From positions 124,001 to 188,000 of the forward strand of contig NZ_JAGSPN010000006.1 in the NCBI RefSeq assembly GCF_018139685.1: DNA of 64,000 bases, read 5' to 3'. The position numbers and the translations under genes were made by a program. Every line of letters begins with the position of its first letter. Position 1 is the first letter of the stretch. Below the pieces are notes generated by a model. The model saw nothing but the letters and a program-made list of their open reading frames with translations. It searched no databases and was not told the origin of the DNA. Of the stretch, positions 1 through 9,031 are shown piece after piece. The DNA comes from Cognatundibacterium luofuense (lineage in GTDB: Bacteria > Pseudomonadota > Gammaproteobacteria > Burkholderiales > Burkholderiaceae_D).

Positions 1-1
1 G

Positions 2-193
2 GCGATCAATGAATTATTCGACTACGGGCGTCCTGCCCGTATCTGGCTGGCTGCGCTGGTCGACCGTGGTGGTCGTCATTTGCCGGTTGCGCCGGACTTT
101 GTTGCACAGGTTTCTTCATTTGAATCCAGTGTGTCCGTCAATCTGCAACGCGCAGACGATGGCACCTTCCGTATCTCTATCGACCATGCATAA
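2..193 (+). CDS. pyrR: PyrR bifunctional protein, C-terminal end (cut by window edge)
   Basis: Reading frame 2 is open from the window edge to TAA at 191-193 and gives 63 residues. It contains [19 protein letters not shown] followed by [10 protein letters not shown], the C-terminal signature of PyrR, the phosphoribosyltransferase-fold protein that controls pyrimidine genes and can have uracil phosphoribosyltransferase activity. The gene order pyrR-pyrB-pyrC' matches that known from pseudomonads. Its stop lies inside the beginning of pyrB, an 8-nt overlap that suggests coupled translation. The N-terminal part and the promoter lie outside the window, so any regulatory mechanism cannot be judged. 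Confidence 0.85.
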   Translation, partial: AINELFDYGRPARIWLAALVDRGGRHLPVAPDFVAQVSSFESSVSVNLQRADDGTFRISIDHA

Positions 194-1157
194 TCCACAG
201 CTCAATAAACACGGTGAGTTACAGCATTTGCTGACCACCGAAGGTTTGCCGAAGGCCGTGATCCATCATATTCTGGATACCGCCTCATCGTTCGTCAGTA
301 TCGGCGACCGTGAAGTGAAAAAAGTGCCTTTGCTGCGCGGTAAAAGTGTTTTCAATTTGTTTTTTGAGAACTCCACCCGTACCCGCACCACGTTTGAAAT
401 CGCTTCCAAGCGTTTGTCAGCAGACGTGATCAATCTGAATATTTCGGCATCCAGTACCAGCAAAGGTGAATCGCTGCTGGATACCATCGACAATCTGGCA
501 GCGATGCATGCAGATATGTTTGTGGTGCGTCACTCGATGTCCGGTGCGCCGTTTCTGATTGCCAAGCATCTCAACGATACCCGCCAGAACCATGTACACG
601 TGGTGAATGCCGGTGACGGCCGCCATGCACACCCGACCCAGGGTTTGCTGGACATGTACACCATCCGTCATTACAAAAAAGAATTTCATAACCTGACCGT
701 GGCAATTGTCGGCGACGTACTGCACAGCCGTGTGGCGCGTTCGGATATTCATGCGCTGACCACGCTTGGCGTGCCGGAAGTCCGTGTGATCGGTCCGCGT
801 ACGCTGTTACCGGGCGGACTGGATCAGCTCGGTGTGCGCACTTTCCACAATATGGATGAAGGCCTGAAAGGCGTGGACGTCATCATCATGCTGCGTTTGC
901 AGAATGAGCGTATGAACGGTGCGCTGCTGCCTTCCGCACAGGAATACTTCAAACACTATGGCCTGACACCGGAACGTCTGGCACTGGCGAAACCGGATGC
1001 GATTGTGATGCATCCGGGACCGATGAACCGTGGCGTGGAAATTGATTCTGCGGTTGCGGACGGTCCGCAGGCAGTGATACTGCCGCAGGTAACTTTCGGT
1101 ATCGCAGTGCGGATGGCGGTGATGAGTATTCTGGGCGGCAACAGTGGTGAGGCGTAA
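186..1157 (+). CDS. pyrB: Aspartate carbamoyltransferase catalytic subunit
   Basis: Catalyses carbamoyl phosphate plus aspartate to N-carbamoylaspartate, the committed step of pyrimidine synthesis, in the cytoplasm. The carbamoyl-phosphate loop STRTR is at residues 63-67 and HPTQ at 149-152. A longer frame opens at 9, but its first 59 residues are out-of-frame pyrR sequence, so I start at ATG 186 ([12 protein letters not shown]), giving 323 residues, normal for the family. The start overlaps the pyrR stop, and the next gene begins 9 nt after the stop. With the neighbouring inactive dihydroorotase homologue it probably forms the large PyrB-PyrC' complex known from Pseudomonas. Confidence 0.96.
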   Translation: MHNPQLNKHGELQHLLTTEGLPKAVIHHILDTASSFVSIGDREVKKVPLLRGKSVFNLFFENSTRTRTTFEIASKRLSADVINLNISASSTSKGESLLDTIDNLAAMHADMFVVRHSMSGAPFLIAKHLNDTRQNHVHVVNAGDGRHAHPTQGLLDMYTIRHYKKEFHNLTVAIVGDVLHSRVARSDIHALTTLGVPEVRVIGPRTLLPGGLDQLGVRTFHNMDEGLKGVDVIIMLRLQNERMNGALLPSAQEYFKHYGLTPERLALAKPDAIVMHPGPMNRGVEIDSAVADGPQAVILPQVTFGIAVRMAVMSILGGNSGEA

Positions 1158-1166
1158 GGAGCGATG

Positions 1167-2447
1167 ATGAAAACAGTAATACGAAATGGTCGTGTCGTCG
1201 ATCCTGCCAGCGGTCTGGATCAGATCGCTGATCTGGTGATCGAAAACGGAAAGATTGCCGCCATCGTCGCAACGGGCACGGACGCCGGTGATGCGCAGGT
1301 GGTGGATGCAAGCGGTAAGATCGTTGCGCCGGGTCTGGTCGATCTGAGTGCGCGTCTGCGTGAACCGGGTTTTGAATACAAAGCCACTTTGGAATCGGAA
1401 TTGCAGGCAGCGGTACGCGGTGGCGTGACCAGTCTGGTTTGCCCGCCGGATACCGATCCTGTACTGGATGAAGCCGGTCTGGTGGAAATGTTGCGCCGTC
1501 GCGCGGACATGCAAGCCAAGGCAAATGTGTATCCGCTGGGTGCGCTGACTGCCGGTCTGAAAGGTGAACAACTGACGGAAATGGCGGCGCTGAGTGCAGC
1601 CGGTTGTATCGGTTTCTCGCAAGCAGAACAAGTCATCCGCGATACGTCCACGCTGCAGCGCGCACTGGATTACGCGGCGACGTTCGGCTTCACCGTCTGG
1701 CTGCGTCCGCAGGACCCGTATATCGGCATGGGCGGTGTTGCGCACAGCGGTGCATATGCATCACGTCTGGGTTTGTCCGGCGTGCCGGTGATGGCAGAAA
1801 CCATTGCGCTGCATACCTTGTTTGAGCTGATGCGTGCCACCGGTGCACGCGTGCATCTGTGCCGCGTATCCTCAGCGGCGGGGCTGGAACTGATCCGTCA
1901 GGCCAAACGTGAAGGCTTGCCGGTCAGTTGCGACGTCAGCGCACACCATGTGCACATGACGGAACACGACATCGGTTTCTTCGATCCGAACGCACGTGTC
2001 ACACCGCCGTTCCGTTCTCAGCGTGACCGCGATGCGATCCGTGCTGCGCTGGCTGACGGCACGATTGATGCGATTTGTTCCGATCACACACCGGTCGATG
2101 ATGATGAAAAACTGCTGCCGTTCGCGGAAGCATCGCCGGGCGCAACGGGTCTGGAATTGTTGTTGTCACTGGCGCTGAAATGGTCCGCTGACAGCCACGG
2201 CGAAGTCAGTCTGTCTCAGGCACTGGCCAAAATCACCAGCGATGCGGCACGTACCGCCGGTATCGATGCAGGAAATCTGACAGTCGGCGCAGCAGCGGAT
2301 CTGTGTGTGTTTGATGCAGACAGCCACTGGAAAGTGGAAGCAGCGGCGCTCAGCAGTCAGGGCAAGCATACGCCTTTCCTCGGTTATGAATTGCCGGGTG
2401 TGGTGCGTATGACCATGGTTGGCGGACGCATCGTGTACGCGGTGTAA
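1167..2447 (+). CDS. pyrC': Dihydroorotase-like protein PyrC', probably non-catalytic ATCase partner
   Basis: Amidohydrolase-fold protein of 426 residues, alignable with type I dihydroorotase. Active enzymes carry the metal-binding HxH in a D-x-H-x-H-x-R-E-P motif; here the stretch is DLSARLREPG (residues 59-68), so both histidines are replaced. The later SDHAPH-type motif reads SDHTPV (305-310). In Pseudomonas the equivalent PyrC' is inactive but needed for assembly of aspartate carbamoyltransferase, and the pyrR-pyrB context supports the same role. ATG codons occur at 1164 and 1167; AAGGAG at 1156-1161 is better spaced from 1167. A catalytic dihydroorotase must be encoded elsewhere if pyrimidines are made. 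Confidence 0.9.
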   Translation: MKTVIRNGRVVDPASGLDQIADLVIENGKIAAIVATGTDAGDAQVVDASGKIVAPGLVDLSARLREPGFEYKATLESELQAAVRGGVTSLVCPPDTDPVLDEAGLVEMLRRRADMQAKANVYPLGALTAGLKGEQLTEMAALSAAGCIGFSQAEQVIRDTSTLQRALDYAATFGFTVWLRPQDPYIGMGGVAHSGAYASRLGLSGVPVMAETIALHTLFELMRATGARVHLCRVSSAAGLELIRQAKREGLPVSCDVSAHHVHMTEHDIGFFDPNARVTPPFRSQRDRDAIRAALADGTIDAICSDHTPVDDDEKLLPFAEASPGATGLELLLSLALKWSADSHGEVSLSQALAKITSDAARTAGIDAGNLTVGAAADLCVFDADSHWKVEAAALSSQGKHTPFLGYELPGVVRMTMVGGRIVYAV

Positions 2448-2818
2448 GCTCTGTTGTCAGACTGACTGCAAAGACGGAAGGCGGTGGGTTCGTCTTTACG
2501 GGTTAACGCATGCTAAGGCAGCATCGAAGGCAGCTTCGGCTGCCTTTTGTTTTTCGTGCAAAATTTTTTTCGTTTTTGTTGTTCTCTTGCGCAAAAAAGC
2601 ACCATTCTGCAAGCCCTTGCGTTGACGGATGCAACAATGCACGCGGTATTGCTGGCGCACTGCCTTGTTTCTGGTAAATAATAAGAACCCTTTTTTATTC
2701 ACCGCTGTATTACCGGTCAGTTACGCTGTGAGCGTGCTGTGCAAGTCGCTGAAAACCGGTAAACAGACAGGCAGTTTCTGATTCTTTTCTTTCCACTATC
2801 GGGTTTGGCGGATACGGT
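2448..2818. other. Intergenic region pyrC'-plsC
   Basis: A 371-bp non-coding gap. It holds one clear intrinsic terminator near its left end (annotated separately). The remainder is a run of mixed sequence leading to the acyltransferase gene. I see no convincing gene, repeat or strong promoter; a TTGACG at 2622-2627 lacks a good -10 at normal spacing. Confidence 0.6.
2527..2555 (+). terminator. Intrinsic terminator of the pyr operon
   Basis: Perfect stem AAGGCAGC / GCTGCCTT with a TTCG tetraloop, followed by a T-rich tract (TTTTGTTTTT). It lies about 80 bp downstream of pyrC'. Confidence 0.9.
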
Positions 2819-3565
2819 ATGATCGTTTGGCATTATGTGCGGGTAACGCTGCATTTACTCGCAGGGCTGATGACTTGCGCATTTTTATTCCCTGTTTGCT
2901 CGCAGATTTCCCGCGAAAAACTGGTACAGCGCTGGTCGCGTCAGTTGCTCGGCATTTGTACCGTGGATGTGCGTTTTATTGATCAGAGCGAAGGCCAGCA
3001 TGCTGAACGCGCACTGATCGTTTCCAACCATATTTCCTGGCTCGATATTTTCGTCATCAACACCCTGCATCCCTGCCATTTTGTCGCGAAGGCTGATATC
3101 CGCTCGTGGCCGCTGGTGGGCTGGTTATGTGAACGTGCCGGAACCATTTTTCTGGCCCGTGGCAAACAGCGTGAAGTGCGCCGTATTTACGAAGGTCTGG
3201 TGCATCAGATTGAAGCTGGTAAGCGCATTGCTTTCTTTCCTGAGGGCACGACTGCCGCGCAGGGAACGGTACTGCCTTTCCATGCCAACCTGTTTGAAGC
3301 GGCGATTGAAGCGAAAGTGCCTGTGCAACCGTTCGCGCTGCGTTATGTTGATCAGCAGGGACGCTTTCATCATGCCGCTGACTTTATCGGCGATATGAGT
3401 TTCGCCGAAAGCATGAAAATTATCCTGAAAGCGCCACGTATGACCGCTGAGCTGATTCGTCTGCCTGCAATTACTACATGCGGCGCACACCGTCGCGATA
3501 TCGCGACCCAGTCGCAACAGGCAGTGCGCGACGCACTGGGCATTCAAGCCACACAGGCTGCCTGA
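2819..3565 (+). CDS. 1-acyl-sn-glycerol-3-phosphate acyltransferase (PlsC family)
   Basis: Membrane-associated acyltransferase of 248 residues that transfers an acyl chain to lysophosphatidate or a similar lysophospholipid. The catalytic HX4D motif is seen as NHISWLD near residue 64, and the substrate-binding motif as FFPEGTT near residue 140. The N-terminus is hydrophobic (LLAGLMTCAFLFPVC), consistent with membrane anchoring. It stands alone, convergent with acpH. Which lysolipid it uses cannot be decided: PlsC paralogues also acylate ornithine lipids. The start at ATG 2819 has only a weak upstream GGCGG. Confidence 0.88.
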   Translation: MIVWHYVRVTLHLLAGLMTCAFLFPVCSQISREKLVQRWSRQLLGICTVDVRFIDQSEGQHAERALIVSNHISWLDIFVINTLHPCHFVAKADIRSWPLVGWLCERAGTIFLARGKQREVRRIYEGLVHQIEAGKRIAFFPEGTTAAQGTVLPFHANLFEAAIEAKVPVQPFALRYVDQQGRFHHAADFIGDMSFAESMKIILKAPRMTAELIRLPAITTCGAHRRDIATQSQQAVRDALGIQATQAA

Positions 3566-3588
3566 TTTTCCCTCTGTCACACCACAGC

Positions 3589-3701
3589 GATTGTGCAGAA
3601 ATGCGCATTCGCTGAAAACCCACCCCCTTGGAAAGCCAGAGAATTCGCGGACGTCCGCCGGAGCGCTGGCTTTTTCTGTGTTGAACTCCGCATTTTGCAC
3701 T
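3589..3701 (+). repeat. Diverged member (copy D) of the dispersed intergenic repeat
   Basis: Begins with TTGTGCAGAAATGCGCATT and ends with CTGTGTTGAACTCCGCATTT, both closely matching the two ends of the copies near 13.4, 32.2 and 36.4 kb. The middle is diverged but retains GCGGACGTCCGCCGGAGCG, about 14 of 19 matches to copy C. It carries about 10 extra bases before the right-end motif. It fills the convergent plsC/acpH junction. Confidence 0.6.
3632..3675. terminator. Hairpin between convergent plsC and acpH, likely terminator
   Basis: AAAGCCAG (3632-3639) pairs perfectly with CTGGCTTT (3666-3673) and is followed by a short T run on the plus strand. The loop contains a second perfect palindrome, GCGGACGTCCGC (3647-3658), so a nested or cruciform structure is possible. 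It lies within repeat copy D. Confidence 0.55.
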
Positions 3702-3735
3702 ATTTTTGTGCGATTTCTGAGCCCTGACAGCCAGC

Positions 3736-4338
3736 TCAGGAGGCTGTGAGCAGCAAGCGCTGGCGCTGTGCTTCCGTATGGCGTATCAGTTCCGGATAAA
3801 AGCGCAGGAAACCCTGTTCCAGTATGCTGTCGTTCGCCTGCAAATGCGGTAATCCCGCAATCAGATGTTCGCCATGACGCGATAAACGACTGGCGGTGCG
3901 CCGCACCGCACGCTCCAGTCCTTGCCAGTGACCATAAGATGCCAGCCAGTCTTCCTGCACCATGCGTGGCAGCAGACTTTGCAGACGTGATGGCAGCATC
4001 GATTCTCTGTATCGCAGATGCTGATAAAAGTCCGAAATCATCACCGTGCGTGACTGCGGATACCAGCGCTCCCAGTGGCGGGTCAGCAGCAAATCAAAGT
4101 AAATATCCAGCAGAATACCGGCGTAGCGCCGCGCCGGGCTGTCGAAACCGGCTTTCATCGCGAGTACTTCGGGATGCTGATCGGTGAAGGTATCGACCAG
4201 CCGGTGCAGTTGTATTTCGCGCCGAATGTTAACCGGAAGCAGGGCTTCGTCGCTGCGGCTGGCAAAGTCGCCGAGCAGTGCACCGAGCATCGCATCCGCA
4301 TCGTGGCTGGCCAGCGCAATATGCGCGAGAAAATTCAC
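3736..4338 (-). CDS. acpH: Acyl carrier protein phosphodiesterase (AcpH/DUF479 family)
   Basis: Predicted 200-residue cytoplasmic enzyme that removes 4'-phosphopantetheine from holo-ACP. The start MNFLAHIALAS, the stretch GALLGDFASR and the HRLVDTFTDQHP motif are typical of the AcpH family. HD-like histidine and aspartate residues lie at LHRLVDTFTDQH near residue 45. It is the last gene of a leftward run nadK-recN-hemH-apaH-acpH, 24 nt after apaH. Family assignment is good; activity is inferred. Confidence 0.85.
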   Translation of the reverse strand: MNFLAHIALASHDADAMLGALLGDFASRSDEALLPVNIRREIQLHRLVDTFTDQHPEVLAMKAGFDSPARRYAGILLDIYFDLLLTRHWERWYPQSRTVMISDFYQHLRYRESMLPSRLQSLLPRMVQEDWLASYGHWQGLERAVRRTASRLSRHGEHLIAGLPHLQANDSILEQGFLRFYPELIRHTEAQRQRLLLTAS

Positions 4339-4362
4339 AGACTTCCTTGTTCTCTGAATGCG

Positions 4363-5193
4363 TCAGGCACCGGGGCGTTGCTGCAGCGGGCAGTCAATCT
4401 GAAACACTTGCAAATCCTGCAAACGCACGGCGGTCAGCTTGCCGCCCCAGACACAACCGGTATCCAGACTCAGTAAATTGTTTCGCACAATCAGCCCCAG
4501 CGTGGACCAGTGACCGAAAGCGATCTTGTCATTTGTGCTGGCACGTTCTGCCGCAAACCACGGCATTAAACCCTCAGGTGCATTCGCCGTACCTTCTTTC
4601 AGCGCAAAATCCATCTGACCATCGGCGCTGCAATAACGCATACGGGTCAGCGCATTAATGATGCAGCGCCAGCGTGCATGGCCTTGCAGATTGTCATCCC
4701 AGCGATCCGGCTGATTGCCGTACATCTGCGCCATAAAATCCAGCCAGTCCGGTGCCTGCAGCATGGCGCTGACTTCTGCCGCCAGCGCCAGTGTTGTTGC
4801 CGCATCCCATTGCGGATACAAACCGGCATGTACGATCAGCCAGCCTGCTTCTGACCACGCCAGCGGGCGCTGACGCAGCCACAGCATCAGTTCCGGCAAG
4901 TCCGGAGCATTCAGTAAGTCGTTCAGCGTATCCTGCCGGTGCGGCGGACGCAGTCCCTGCGCTACCGCCAGAAAATGCAGATCATGATTGCCGAGCACGG
5001 CTTCGGCGCGGCCTTCCTGTTGCAGCGTCCGTATCGTGCGCAAAGCCTGCAGCGATTCAGGGCCACGGTTAATCAGGTCTCCGGCAAACAGATAACGGGC
5101 GCCCGGTGTGTCGGCTTCAGTCAGCGCCAGCAAACGGTTTAATTCGGTGGCGCAACCCTGAATATCACCGACCACATACACAGCCTGCGTCAT
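4363..5193 (-). CDS. apaH: Bis(5'-nucleosyl)-tetraphosphatase, symmetrical
   Basis: Hydrolyses Ap4A to two ADP and also acts on Np4-capped RNA in the family. The 276-residue protein has the calcineurin-like phosphoesterase motifs in order: VVGDIQGC near residue 8, FAGDLINRGPES near 38 and VLGNHDLHFLA near 66. Its ATG shares one base with the hemH stop codon (TGATG), so the two are translationally coupled. Length is usual for ApaH. Confidence 0.95.
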   Translation of the reverse strand: MTQAVYVVGDIQGCATELNRLLALTEADTPGARYLFAGDLINRGPESLQALRTIRTLQQEGRAEAVLGNHDLHFLAVAQGLRPPHRQDTLNDLLNAPDLPELMLWLRQRPLAWSEAGWLIVHAGLYPQWDAATTLALAAEVSAMLQAPDWLDFMAQMYGNQPDRWDDNLQGHARWRCIINALTRMRYCSADGQMDFALKEGTANAPEGLMPWFAAERASTNDKIAFGHWSTLGLIVRNNLLSLDTGCVWGGKLTAVRLQDLQVFQIDCPLQQRPGA

Positions 5194-6299
5194 CAGTGCG
5201 GTGCTCCCAGGCGTTTTGCTTCGGCACGGCTGATCAGCGCCTGCTGTTTTTGATCATCACGCATACCTGCAGTGAACATGGTTGCCCAGCCTGCCAGATG
5301 CTGTTCCGAAATTTCCGCCATCGCACGCAGCCACGCCGGAGATTCGTTCAGGCAAGGGATGTAATGGAATTCTTTGCCACCGGCAGTCAGGAAAGCTTGT
5401 TTGACTTCGACTGCAATCTCTTCCAGCGTTTCCAGGCAATCAGCAATAAAGCCCGGGCAAATCACATCAATGCGTTTCACGCCATCTTTGGCCAGTTGCT
5501 GCACACTCGGTTCTGTGTAAGGTTGCAGCCATTCCGCTTTTCCCAGACGCGACTGGAAAGTGACCAGATACTGATCTTTGGTCAGGCCCAGTTTTTCAGC
5601 CAGCAAGCGTGCGGTTTTATAACATTCGCAATGATAAGGATCACCGCGCAGCAAAAAGGCTTTCGGCAAACCGTGGAAGCTCATCACCAGCTTTTCAGGA
5701 CGACCGTTTTGCTGCCAGTGTTTCAGCACGCTCTGGCGCAGTGCTTCAATGTAGGCCGGATGATCATGGTAGTTACGCACAAAGCGTAATTCCGGCACAT
5801 TGCGAACCTGCTGATAATGGCTGAAGACCGCATCCATATTCGATGCAGTGGTGGTGGCGGAATATTGCGGATAGGCCGGCAGAATCAGAATCCGGTCATA
5901 GCCTTCCTGTTTCAGCTTTTGCAGCGCAGACGGAATCGACGGGCTGCCGTAACGCATCGCCCAGCTCACATGTACATCATGGCCGCGTTCGCCCAGATAA
6001 CCTTTGAGCAGCATCGCTTGTTTTTCGGTATGGATTTTCAGCGGCGAGCCGTCTTTGGTCCAGATCGTCGCATATTTTTTTGCCGACTGGCCGGAGCGGA
6101 ACGGCAGAATGATGCCGTTCAGAATCAGCCACCAGACCGGGCGCGGAATTTCCACTACGCGCTGATCCCATAAAAACTGTTTCAAGTAACGCTTCACCGC
6201 ACCGCGTTCCGGTGCATCCGGCGTACCCAGATTAATCAGCAGGATCGCGGTTTTGCCGGTTTTGCCGTGTGTATATTCCGGTTCTTTCAGAAAAGGCAT
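5193..6299 (-). CDS. hemH: Ferrochelatase
   Basis: Inserts Fe2+ into protoporphyrin IX, the last step of protohaem synthesis. Recognised by SFHGLPKAF with the catalytic histidine, by YPQYSATTTASNMDAV, by FQSRLGKAEWL, and by CPGFIADCLETLEEI with the second active-site acid. At 368 residues it fits the longer proteobacterial form. It lies 41 nt after recN and overlaps apaH by one base. A hemJ-like protoporphyrinogen oxidase gene at 19.2 kb would supply its substrate. Confidence 0.96.
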   Translation of the reverse strand: MPFLKEPEYTHGKTGKTAILLINLGTPDAPERGAVKRYLKQFLWDQRVVEIPRPVWWLILNGIILPFRSGQSAKKYATIWTKDGSPLKIHTEKQAMLLKGYLGERGHDVHVSWAMRYGSPSIPSALQKLKQEGYDRILILPAYPQYSATTTASNMDAVFSHYQQVRNVPELRFVRNYHDHPAYIEALRQSVLKHWQQNGRPEKLVMSFHGLPKAFLLRGDPYHCECYKTARLLAEKLGLTKDQYLVTFQSRLGKAEWLQPYTEPSVQQLAKDGVKRIDVICPGFIADCLETLEEIAVEVKQAFLTAGGKEFHYIPCLNESPAWLRAMAEISEQHLAGWATMFTAGMRDDQKQQALISRAEAKRLGAPH

Positions 6300-6340
6300 A
6301 ATCAGACCTGATGAATGTAAATTGAGATATTGAGAATTCT

Positions 6341-7987
6341 CTACAGCGCCAGCAATTCACGCGCGTGTTTGCGTGTGGTGGCGGTAATTTCCAGACCGCC
6401 CAGCATACGCGCAATTTCTTCCACGCGCTGTTTGCTGTCCAGTCGGGCAATCTGCGAACTGGTGCGGCCACCGGTCTGATCTTTGCTGACCTGGAAATGC
6501 TGATTCGCCTGCGATGCCACTTGCGGTAAATGCGTGACACACAATACTTGTCTTTCCTGCCCCAGACGCTTGAGCAGGCGGCCAACTACTTCTGCGACGG
6601 CGCCACCGATACCGCTGTCGACTTCATCAAAAATCAGTGTCGGCGTGGTGGTTGCACTGGAAGCAATCACGGAAATCGCCAGCGAGATACGCGCCAGCTC
6701 ACCACCCGAAGCGACTTTCGCCAGTGGACGTGGTTGTACACCGGCATGACCTGCGACCAGAAATTCGACTTGCTCCAGACCATATGAGGCCGGATCGCAG
6801 GGATGCAGCGCGATGGCAAACTGACCGCCACGCAGGCTCAGATCCTGCATCGCCACGGTCACTGCTTCGCTCAGATGCTGTGCAACCTGCACCCTTTGCC
6901 GGCTCAGGCTGCGCGCCTGTTCCAGATAGGCTTGCTGTGCTGCCTGTTCCTGCTTGCGCAGGCTGTCCGGATCGCTGGCCAGACTCATTTGTTCCAGCTC
7001 GCTTTGCAAACGCGCAAGCTCACCGGGCAATTGTTCAGGGCTGACATGGAAACGGCGCGATGTACTGTGGATTGCATCCACACGCAATTCCACCTCACGT
7101 AAACGTTCCGGGTCCAGATCGGTGCGCTGCAGGTAATCGTTCAGCGCATAACTGCTTTCCTGCAATTGTATGCAGGCGTTTTCCAGTGCTTCCGCTGCCG
7201 GACGCAGTGCCGCATCAAATGACACCAGCTTGTATAAACGTTGTTGCAGGCTGTTGAGTTGCGACAGCACCGGATGATCGGATTCCGAAATCGCCGCCAG
7301 CGCCTGCTGTACGCCTTCCATCAGACTGGCCGCATGGGCGAGGCGGCTGTGTTCCTGCTGAATACTTTCCCATTCACCGTCACGCAGTTGCAGCTTTTCC
7401 AGTTCACCGGTTTGCCATTCCAGCCGTTCTTTTTCCTGCAGCAGATTTTTTGCATCGTTTTCAAAACGCTGCAATTGTTGTCTTAACTGATTCCAGTGGC
7501 TGTAGCGTTGCGCGACATCGCGTGCCAGTGCTGATAAACCACCCTGATTATCGAGCAGTTCGCGTTGCGCGTCGCTGCGCAGCAGCGACTGATGCGCATG
7601 CTGGCCGTGGATATCGACCAGCAAATCACCGAGTTCACGCAACTGGCTGACGGTGGCCGGAATGCCATTGATCCAGCCTTTGGAGCGGCCGGCGTTATCA
7701 ATGGTACGGCGCAGTATCAGCTGATCGCCTTCATCGCTGAGGTCTTGCTGCTGCAGCCAGTCGCGCGCAGCATCATGCAGCGCAAATTCGGCACTGATAT
7801 CGGCACGGGCGGCGGATTCGCGCACCATGCTGCCGTCGGCACGTCCACCCAGCACCAGACTCAGGGCGTCAATTAATATCGATTTACCGGCACCGGTTTC
7901 GCCGGTCAGTACGGTGAAGCCTGCGGAAAACTCAAGTTCGAGCTGATCCACAATCACAAAATCTCGGATGGCAAGCGTCCTCAGCAT
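6341..7987 (-). CDS. recN: DNA repair protein RecN
   Basis: SMC-like ATPase of 548 residues acting in double-strand break repair. Walker A GETGAGKS is near residue 30, the ABC signature ASGGELARISLA near 423 and Walker B LIFDEVDSGIGG near 450, separated by a long glutamine/leucine/glutamate-rich coiled coil (about 160-370). It follows nadK with 48 nt between them, a pairing common in betaproteobacteria. No LexA box was identified by eye. Confidence 0.96.
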   Translation of the reverse strand: MLRTLAIRDFVIVDQLELEFSAGFTVLTGETGAGKSILIDALSLVLGGRADGSMVRESAARADISAEFALHDAARDWLQQQDLSDEGDQLILRRTIDNAGRSKGWINGIPATVSQLRELGDLLVDIHGQHAHQSLLRSDAQRELLDNQGGLSALARDVAQRYSHWNQLRQQLQRFENDAKNLLQEKERLEWQTGELEKLQLRDGEWESIQQEHSRLAHAASLMEGVQQALAAISESDHPVLSQLNSLQQRLYKLVSFDAALRPAAEALENACIQLQESSYALNDYLQRTDLDPERLREVELRVDAIHSTSRRFHVSPEQLPGELARLQSELEQMSLASDPDSLRKQEQAAQQAYLEQARSLSRQRVQVAQHLSEAVTVAMQDLSLRGGQFAIALHPCDPASYGLEQVEFLVAGHAGVQPRPLAKVASGGELARISLAISVIASSATTTPTLIFDEVDSGIGGAVAEVVGRLLKRLGQERQVLCVTHLPQVASQANQHFQVSKDQTGGRTSSQIARLDSKQRVEEIARMLGGLEITATTRKHARELLAL

Positions 7988-8035
7988 AGGAAACCCGGAA
8001 AGTAAGTCACAGCGCGGTATTGTAGCAATCTGGCA

Positions 8036-8929
8036 TTAATTCAGTGCACCGGTCACGGTAGGATATTCATTCCAGTGCAGCTTTTCGCGCAGGGTGTGGT
8101 AATAGTTCCAGTCCTGCGGGTGCAGGAAGGTCACCGTATGTGCAGAGCGGCGAATCACAATACGGTCCTGACACATCAGACTGGCAAAGGTCTGCATATC
8201 GAAGTTCAGACTCATGTCACGGCCAGCCGCAATCTCAATCACGATTTCACTGCTGTCCGGCAACACGATAGGGCGATTCGATAAGGCATGCGGTGCAATC
8301 GGCACCATCGCAATGCCTTGCAGACTCGGGTGCAGCATCGGGCCACCGGCGGATAAGGCGTAGGCGGTGGAGCCGGTAGGCGTGGAAATAATCAGACCAT
8401 CGGAGCGCTGGTTGTACATGAAGTGCTGATCGACTTCGACCCGCAATTCCACCATACCCGCACCGGCACCGCGCGCCACCACAATATCGTTAAACGCCAC
8501 GCCGCTGAAAATCTGGCTGCCGTCGCGTAATACGATGGCTTGCAGCAGCGAGCGTTTTTCCGCGATGTATTTACCGTCCAGCATATCGGTCAGCACCGGA
8601 ATCATGCGTTCGCGCGGAATGTCGGTGATAAATCCCAGCCGTCCCTGATTAATACCGATCAGCGGCACCGGATATGGTGCAAGCTGTCGTGCAACACCAA
8701 GCATCGTGCCGTCACCACCGAGCACAATCGCGAGATTCGCAACCTTACCGATTTCTGCCACTGATAAATGCTGCAGACTGTCGATGCCGCAGGTGCGCGC
8801 AGTTTCAGTTTCCAGCACCACGGTGACGCCGTGTTGCTGCAAAAAAACAATCAGTTCACGAATGGATTCTTCTATGCCGCTGGCCTGGGTTTTGCCAACC
8901 AGTGCGATGGTTTTCGGTGTTGTCATCAT
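8036..8929 (-). CDS. nadK: NAD kinase
   Basis: ATP-dependent phosphorylation of NAD to NADP. The protein shows the GGDG motif in LGGDGTMLGVARQL, NQGRLGFITDIP, and the glycine-rich TPTGSTAYALSAGGP. The frame is open from 8971, but the first 14 residues (MHRCGRNARQ...) are unlike the family; tandem ATGs at 8929 and 8926 precede the normal start TTPKTIALVGK, giving about 297 residues. No strong ribosome-binding site is visible at any of these. First gene of the leftward nadK-recN-hemH-apaH-acpH run and divergent from the HAD gene. Confidence 0.95.
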   Translation of the reverse strand: MMTTPKTIALVGKTQASGIEESIRELIVFLQQHGVTVVLETETARTCGIDSLQHLSVAEIGKVANLAIVLGGDGTMLGVARQLAPYPVPLIGINQGRLGFITDIPRERMIPVLTDMLDGKYIAEKRSLLQAIVLRDGSQIFSGVAFNDIVVARGAGAGMVELRVEVDQHFMYNQRSDGLIISTPTGSTAYALSAGGPMLHPSLQGIAMVPIAPHALSNRPIVLPDSSEIVIEIAAGRDMSLNFDMQTFASLMCQDRIVIRRSAHTVTFLHPQDWNYYHTLREKLHWNEYPTVTGALN

Positions 8930-9031
8930 TATCAGATCAGCCTGTCGGGCGTTGCGTCCGCATCTGTGCATGACGCAAAAGCCCAGATTAGACCATAATT
9001 AGTTCAAGATTGATGATATTCCCACAGCATT

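Noticed and set aside
9-185. N-terminal extension of pyrB by 59 residues
   Set aside because: The same bases encode the pyrR C-terminus in another frame, and the extension has no aspartate carbamoyltransferase similarity.
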